DNA of 9,197 nucleotides from Bacillota bacterium. Its GTDB lineage: Bacteria; Bacillota_B; Desulfitobacteriia; Desulfitobacteriales; Desulfitobacteriaceae. Below the pieces are notes generated by a model that saw nothing but the letters and a program-made list of their open reading frames with translations, was not told the origin of the DNA and ran no database searches. Shown here piece after piece: positions 6,663 to 9,197 of the stretch. The DNA lies in assembly GCA_021779415.1 (NCBI GenBank), contig JAJYAS010000097.1, positions 1-9,197 of the forward strand. Direction: 5' to 3'. Position numbers and translations under genes: made by a program. How positions within the stretch are numbered: position 1 is the stretch's first letter; every line of letters starts with the position of its first letter.

Positions 6663-6691
6663 AGTATAGCAAAACATATATGTACTATCAA
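6663..6691 (-). promoter_or_regulatory. Near-consensus sigma-A promoter upstream of the leader
   Basis: On the minus strand TTGATA (6686-6691) and TATACT (6663-6668) are spaced by exactly 17 bases, each one base off consensus. The spacer contains the perfect palindrome ACATATATGT (6674-6683), a possible operator. The promoter is 36 bases beyond the stop of the OsmC-like gene, so it starts a new transcription unit. Confidence 0.6.
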
Positions 6692-6727
6692 GGATTGTGC
6701 GTTTGGAATATATAGGGAGTTATTTAA

Positions 6728-7150
6728 TCAGAAGGAGCTCGGGTTAACTTCGATACGGTAGGTGAGGTCGGCAGCTTTATCAATCATACTCGCCACACTA
6801 CAATATTTATCCATGGAAAGCTGAACTGCACGCTTGAGTTTTTCTTCAGGGAGAGATTCTCCCCAAAATCTATAGACCACTTCAATGTCTTTAAAGACAC
6901 GTGGATGATCACTGGCACGTTCACCTTCAACTGTAGTCTCAAAGCGCTGAAATTTCACCTGCATTTTTTCAAGAATCGTGACAATGTCCATACCGCTACA
7001 ACCAGCAATAGAAATTAATAGGAGTTCCATAGGACTTGTTCCATGCCCAGTTCCCCCAGCAGTAACACTTGCATCTAAATGAGTCAAGACCTTTGAGCTT
7101 CCTTCCCCCTGAAAATGCATCCCTTTAATATGTTTAACTAACACTTTCAT
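6728..7150 (-). CDS. OsmC family protein (YhfA-like)
   Basis: A 140-residue cytoplasmic protein of the OsmC/Ohr superfamily, whose studied members are thiol peroxidases reducing organic hydroperoxides. The two characteristic cysteines are present: Cys51 in SIAGCSGMD on the central helix and Cys117 in MDKYCSVASMI. The segment GTGHGTSPMELLLISIAGC (33-51) is the typical helix lead-in, and HPRVFKDIEVVYRFWG resembles the YhfA-type subgroup rather than Ohr. Length matches the family. The ATG at 7150 has AAAGGAG about nine bases upstream. It starts 24 bases after the stop of the ANTAR regulator gene and is surely cotranscribed with it. Substrate is unknown; YhfA-like members are less well characterised than OsmC and Ohr. 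Confidence 0.88.
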   Translation of the reverse strand: MKVLVKHIKGMHFQGEGSSKVLTHLDASVTAGGTGHGTSPMELLLISIAGCSGMDIVTILEKMQVKFQRFETTVEGERASDHPRVFKDIEVVYRFWGESLPEEKLKRAVQLSMDKYCSVASMIDKAADLTYRIEVNPSSF

Positions 7151-7174
7151 TAAACAAGACTCCTTTCTGTCTGA

Positions 7175-7756
7175 TCAATTCAGCTCAGGTAACCATACGC
7201 CTTTAAGAACATCATGAGCAACAGCTCTCATGGATTTGCGCGTAACCATTGCTTGGGTCCGTATAGCGGCATAAGCGACCTGCTCAGAAAATCCCCGTTG
7301 TTGAATGAGGGAAAGCATGGCTTGAAAGATTACCTTCCGTGTTTTAAGTTCTTCCTCTAAACGTTGAACTTGCTGAGAATGTTCCGATTCACGGACAAAT
7401 CGATGCTCTGCAAGCTGTATAGCTGTTGCCATGTCAAGCGCACGCCATGGATATTGAATAACGTGGTGGGCATCTGCCTCAATCACTTCAGGTAAAACGT
7501 GATGTTCCTCTTGAGTAAGAACAACAATAATTGGGCAAAGATGTTGCTCAACCAAATTTTGAAGAACCTCCGAAGAATTAAGGCCACGTAAGTTCCATCC
7601 CATAATAATTAAATCCGGCTCAAATCGGTGAGCGAAACGCAAGGCTTCCATCCCATTATCCGTTGTCGCTATGATTTGATAACTCACAAGTGGCAGAACC
7701 ACTTTTATTTCAAGATTTAGTGCGGGATTATCTGATACTAATATTGCCCTCTTCAA
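7175..7756 (-). CDS. ANTAR-domain response regulator with a degenerate receiver
   Basis: A 193-residue protein with the AmiR/NasT layout: receiver-like domain (about 1-120), coiled-coil linker (about 122-140) and C-terminal ANTAR domain (about 132-184), where LKTRKVIFQAMLSLIQQRGF and SEQVAYAAIRTQAMVTRKSM match the family. ANTAR proteins bind tandem RNA hairpins and prevent transcription termination. The receiver lacks key residues: the phosphoacceptor position reads LIIMGWNLRG, with Gly53 where Asp is usual, and the conserved Lys is Gln101 (VIQYPW); Thr81 remains. Phosphorylation control is therefore unlikely. The start is TTG at 7754-7756, since an in-frame TAA lies just upstream; the only ribosome-binding candidate is a weak GTGAG at 7766-7770, while a better AGGAG (7779-7783) is too far away. 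It heads a pair with the OsmC-like gene. No partner histidine kinase is visible. Confidence 0.85.
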   Translation of the reverse strand: MKRAILVSDNPALNLEIKVVLPLVSYQIIATTDNGMEALRFAHRFEPDLIIMGWNLRGLNSSEVLQNLVEQHLCPIIVVLTQEEHHVLPEVIEADAHHVIQYPWRALDMATAIQLAEHRFVRESEHSQQVQRLEEELKTRKVIFQAMLSLIQQRGFSEQVAYAAIRTQAMVTRKSMRAVAHDVLKGVWLPELN

Positions 7757-7825
7757 CTTTTATCACTCACTTCATACACTCCTAATAACTAGCATCTCAC
7801 GAGGGCATAATAATAGTTACACCAT

Positions 7826-8488
7826 CTATTTTGCTACTACGCCAAACTTCTCTTCTTCAGAACGGATTTCAGGGTCTTGTTTTAGAAAGGAATGAGCAGG
7901 CATAGACGTATCCAAACGCAGTGGGAAAATTAAAATAAATAAAGCAGTCCCTCCGACAGCGAGTGCAAGATATTGTAAGGATACAACAAAGAAAATGATA
8001 GGGGTGAGGTTAGAAGGGGTACCAATCGCATAATTAAAAGGCTGAATTAGTTTTAAATTTGCAGTTTGCTTTTGATCTGATGTCCACCCGGTTTGTGTTG
8101 TGTCGCTGATTTTAGAATTAATCCAAACCGGCTTCCCCACGAAATCCACAGAATTGATAAGCTGATGCCCTATTTTGTAAAAGGGGTCAAGGGTAGAAAA
8201 ATAGATAAACCCCTTGGTTGTGAAGATTCGATCCATTTCCACCGGTGTCCCTGTGATGGCAGCTTTGGCAAATGTCTTTTCGATTCTTAGAATATCATTA
8301 TTGTTAATATTTACAGGGCCCTTGTCCGTGACAATTGTATACAAATCATTGTCGACTAATTCGATATTTGTGACTTTAACATCCAAAAACCTAATGCAAA
8401 CTATCGACATTAGAATAATAAATAAACTAATAAATATTAGAGCTCCCGCTATGCGTTCGCGATCCATCTGCCTTTGTTTATTAACCAC
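7826..8488 (-). CDS. Two-helix membrane protein of unknown function
   Basis: A 220-residue protein I do not recognise. Hydrophobic segments at about residues 13-35 and 162-190 flank a 125-residue region predicted to be outside the membrane (for example NIELVDNDLYTIVTDKGPVN and KPVWINSKISDTTQTGWTSD), followed by a short charged cytoplasmic tail ending EEEKFGVVAK. No cysteine motif, catalytic signature or signal-peptidase site is evident. The start taken is GTG at 8486-8488, preceded by AAAGGA about 11 bases upstream. The ATG at residue 8 (AAAGG only four bases upstream) is the alternative. It lies 69 bases before the ANTAR gene on the same strand without an obvious terminator between. A promoter may lie at 8548-8576. 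Confidence 0.7.
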   Translation of the reverse strand: MVNKQRQMDRERIAGALIFISLFIILMSIVCIRFLDVKVTNIELVDNDLYTIVTDKGPVNINNNDILRIEKTFAKAAITGTPVEMDRIFTTKGFIYFSTLDPFYKIGHQLINSVDFVGKPVWINSKISDTTQTGWTSDQKQTANLKLIQPFNYAIGTPSNLTPIIFFVVSLQYLALAVGGTALFILIFPLRLDTSMPAHSFLKQDPEIRSEEEKFGVVAK

Positions 8489-8547
8489 TGTTTGACACGT
8501 CCTTTACTTATGCTTTCTTACTCTAGTGTAACCACAATACTCATTGT

Positions 8548-8576
8548 ACTATAAATAATTTAGTGAAACAAATGAA
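8548..8576 (-). promoter_or_regulatory. Possible promoter of the two-helix membrane protein gene
   Basis: On the minus strand TATAGT (8548-8553) is a good -10, with TTCATT (8571-8576) at 17-base spacing as a weak -35. It sits directly downstream of the 19-bp hairpin, which suits the start of a new transcription unit. Confidence 0.35.
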
Positions 8577-8586
8577 CTTTTCCTAT

Positions 8587-8629
8587 AAACGTGTCAAGGA
8601 AAGACATTTCGTCTTTCCTTGACACGTTT
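8587..8629. repeat. 19-bp perfect inverted repeat, possible transcription terminator
   Basis: Bases 8587-8605 are the exact reverse complement of 8611-8629, leaving a five-base loop ATTTC. The arm begins AAACGTGTCAAGG. It lies 53 bases beyond the stop of the right-edge gene, so a terminator role fits its place. Neither side has a clean U-tract (minus side ATAGGAAAAG, plus side CCTTATTATT), so termination would be imperfect or Rho-independent by stem strength only. The arm core ACGTGTCAA recurs at 8492-8500, next to the start of the downstream gene. Confidence 0.7.
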
Positions 8630-8682
8630 CCTTATTATTCCACAGGAACTCATGGCCCTACTGAGCCTCTTTGAATGAGTAC

Positions 8683-9197
8683 TTACTTTGAGCCCCCCTG
8701 TTTTCTATACTTGGAGAGTAATTGCAAAATGTCATTCGGTGAGAAGGGCAGAGGATTGTTTGGCTTAATCGTCCCGGGCTTAGGGAGTGGCTTAGAGCCT
8801 GTGGATTCAGGTGGTACGACTGCTCGTACAAAGATAGTCGCAAGCACTTCCAGTATAAGGATTGGAAGTGCTCCCCTAATGCCGGGAAAAGTGAGTATAG
8901 GGAAAAGAAACCAAGCGCTAGGCGAATATGGATTGTTTGAATAGTCTGCGGCAACAAATAAAACAATTGTGAGAGGTGCCTCAGGGCTTTCGGGAGTTAG
9001 AAAACCGCGGTTAGGCATTGTGCTCGTATACTCTCCGGCAGATCCGTTGGACATCCATTTTAAGAATCCTTGAAGCTCAGAAAGAGGCATTTGAACTGTT
9101 TGACCATTCTTCACATCAAGCACTGGTATACTTTCAAGTCGAAAAAGGCGCTGGGCAATGAAAAGAAATAGTTCTGAGCCGATTATAACAGCTGATG
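8683..9197 (-). CDS. Membrane protein of unknown function, 5' end beyond the right edge
   Basis: The frame is open from the window edge to the TAA at 8683-8685, giving 170 visible residues; the start is outside. The first visible residues are SAVIIGSELFLFIAQRLFRL, probably the end of a membrane helix. A soluble stretch follows (VLDVKNGQTVQMPLSELQGF, with LTIVLFVAADYSNNPYSPS), then a second hydrophobic region around WFLFPILTF to ALPILILEVLATIFVRAVV, and a Pro/Lys-rich cytoplasmic tail (PPESTGSKPLPKPGTIKP). I do not recognise a family. An internal GTG at 9121-9123 could start a shorter protein but has no good ribosome binding site, and the reading upstream is protein-like, so a partial gene is preferred. 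It shares orientation and two-helix layout with the next gene downstream, from which the 19-bp hairpin separates it. Confidence 0.65.
   Translation of the reverse strand, partial: SAVIIGSELFLFIAQRLFRLESIPVLDVKNGQTVQMPLSELQGFLKWMSNGSAGEYTSTMPNRGFLTPESPEAPLTIVLFVAADYSNNPYSPSAWFLFPILTFPGIRGALPILILEVLATIFVRAVVPPESTGSKPLPKPGTIKPNNPLPFSPNDILQLLSKYRKQGGSK

Noticed and set aside
7767..7783. Tiny leader frame (ATG AAG TGA) behind AGGAG, upstream of the ANTAR gene
   Set aside because: AGGAG is only three bases from this ATG, too close for normal initiation, and a two-codon frame cannot be supported from sequence alone.
8658..8966. Minus-strand frame overlapping the right-edge membrane protein in another frame
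   Set aside because: The overlapping longer frame to the window edge is more protein-like, with helices and a charged tail; this one has no ribosome binding site and an odd composition.

Overview
The window looks like chromosome of a low-GC, anaerobic, endospore-forming-type Firmicute, most likely of the Desulfosporosinus/Desulfitobacterium group. That assignment is inferred from the gene content (EtfB, low-molecular-weight thioredoxin reductase, UPF0182 membrane protein, ANTAR regulator, OsmC-like protein), strong AGGAGG-type ribosome binding sites and frequent TTG/GTG starts. I see no tRNA, rRNA, CRISPR, insertion sequence or phage gene.

Left block (1-1375). The first 23 codons of etfB (electron transfer flavoprotein beta subunit) run off the left edge on the minus strand from a GTG start. 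Upstream of it is trxB, also minus strand. Between trxB and the next gene lies a site closely resembling a CsoR-family operator, just downstream of a plausible trxB -10. A TTAAACTAGTTTA palindrome occurs twice, once near a good etfB promoter and once against the -10 of the next gene, suggesting one regulator for both.

UPF0182 block (1376-4219). This is the only plus-strand gene. Its 912 codons have the full length and domain order of a UPF0182 (COG1615) seven-helix membrane protein, but codon 482 is TGA. The reading frame continues on both sides, and about six residues usual in the family appear to be missing at that point. It is best called a pseudogene; a hairpin sits directly after the TGA. 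A 12-bp perfect stem terminator at 4181-4208 separates it from converging genes.

Middle block (4220-6727). Two minus-strand genes form a likely operon: a membrane-anchored phosphodiester glycosidase (NAGPA domain) followed by a membrane-anchored, probable beta-propeller protein. Upstream there is a near-consensus promoter (6663-6691), then a short leader with a hairpin, then a complete intrinsic terminator (6581-6613), all before the glycosidase start. This can be read as an attenuator or as a small RNA of about 75 nt.

Right block (6728-9197). A minus-strand cluster: a partial membrane protein at the right edge, a 19-bp perfect inverted repeat, a two-helix membrane protein of unknown function, an ANTAR-domain regulator whose receiver lacks the phosphoacceptor aspartate, and an OsmC-family protein. 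ANTAR proteins act on RNA by antitermination, and the leader-terminator lies directly downstream of this regulator, so a local regulatory link is possible but not shown.
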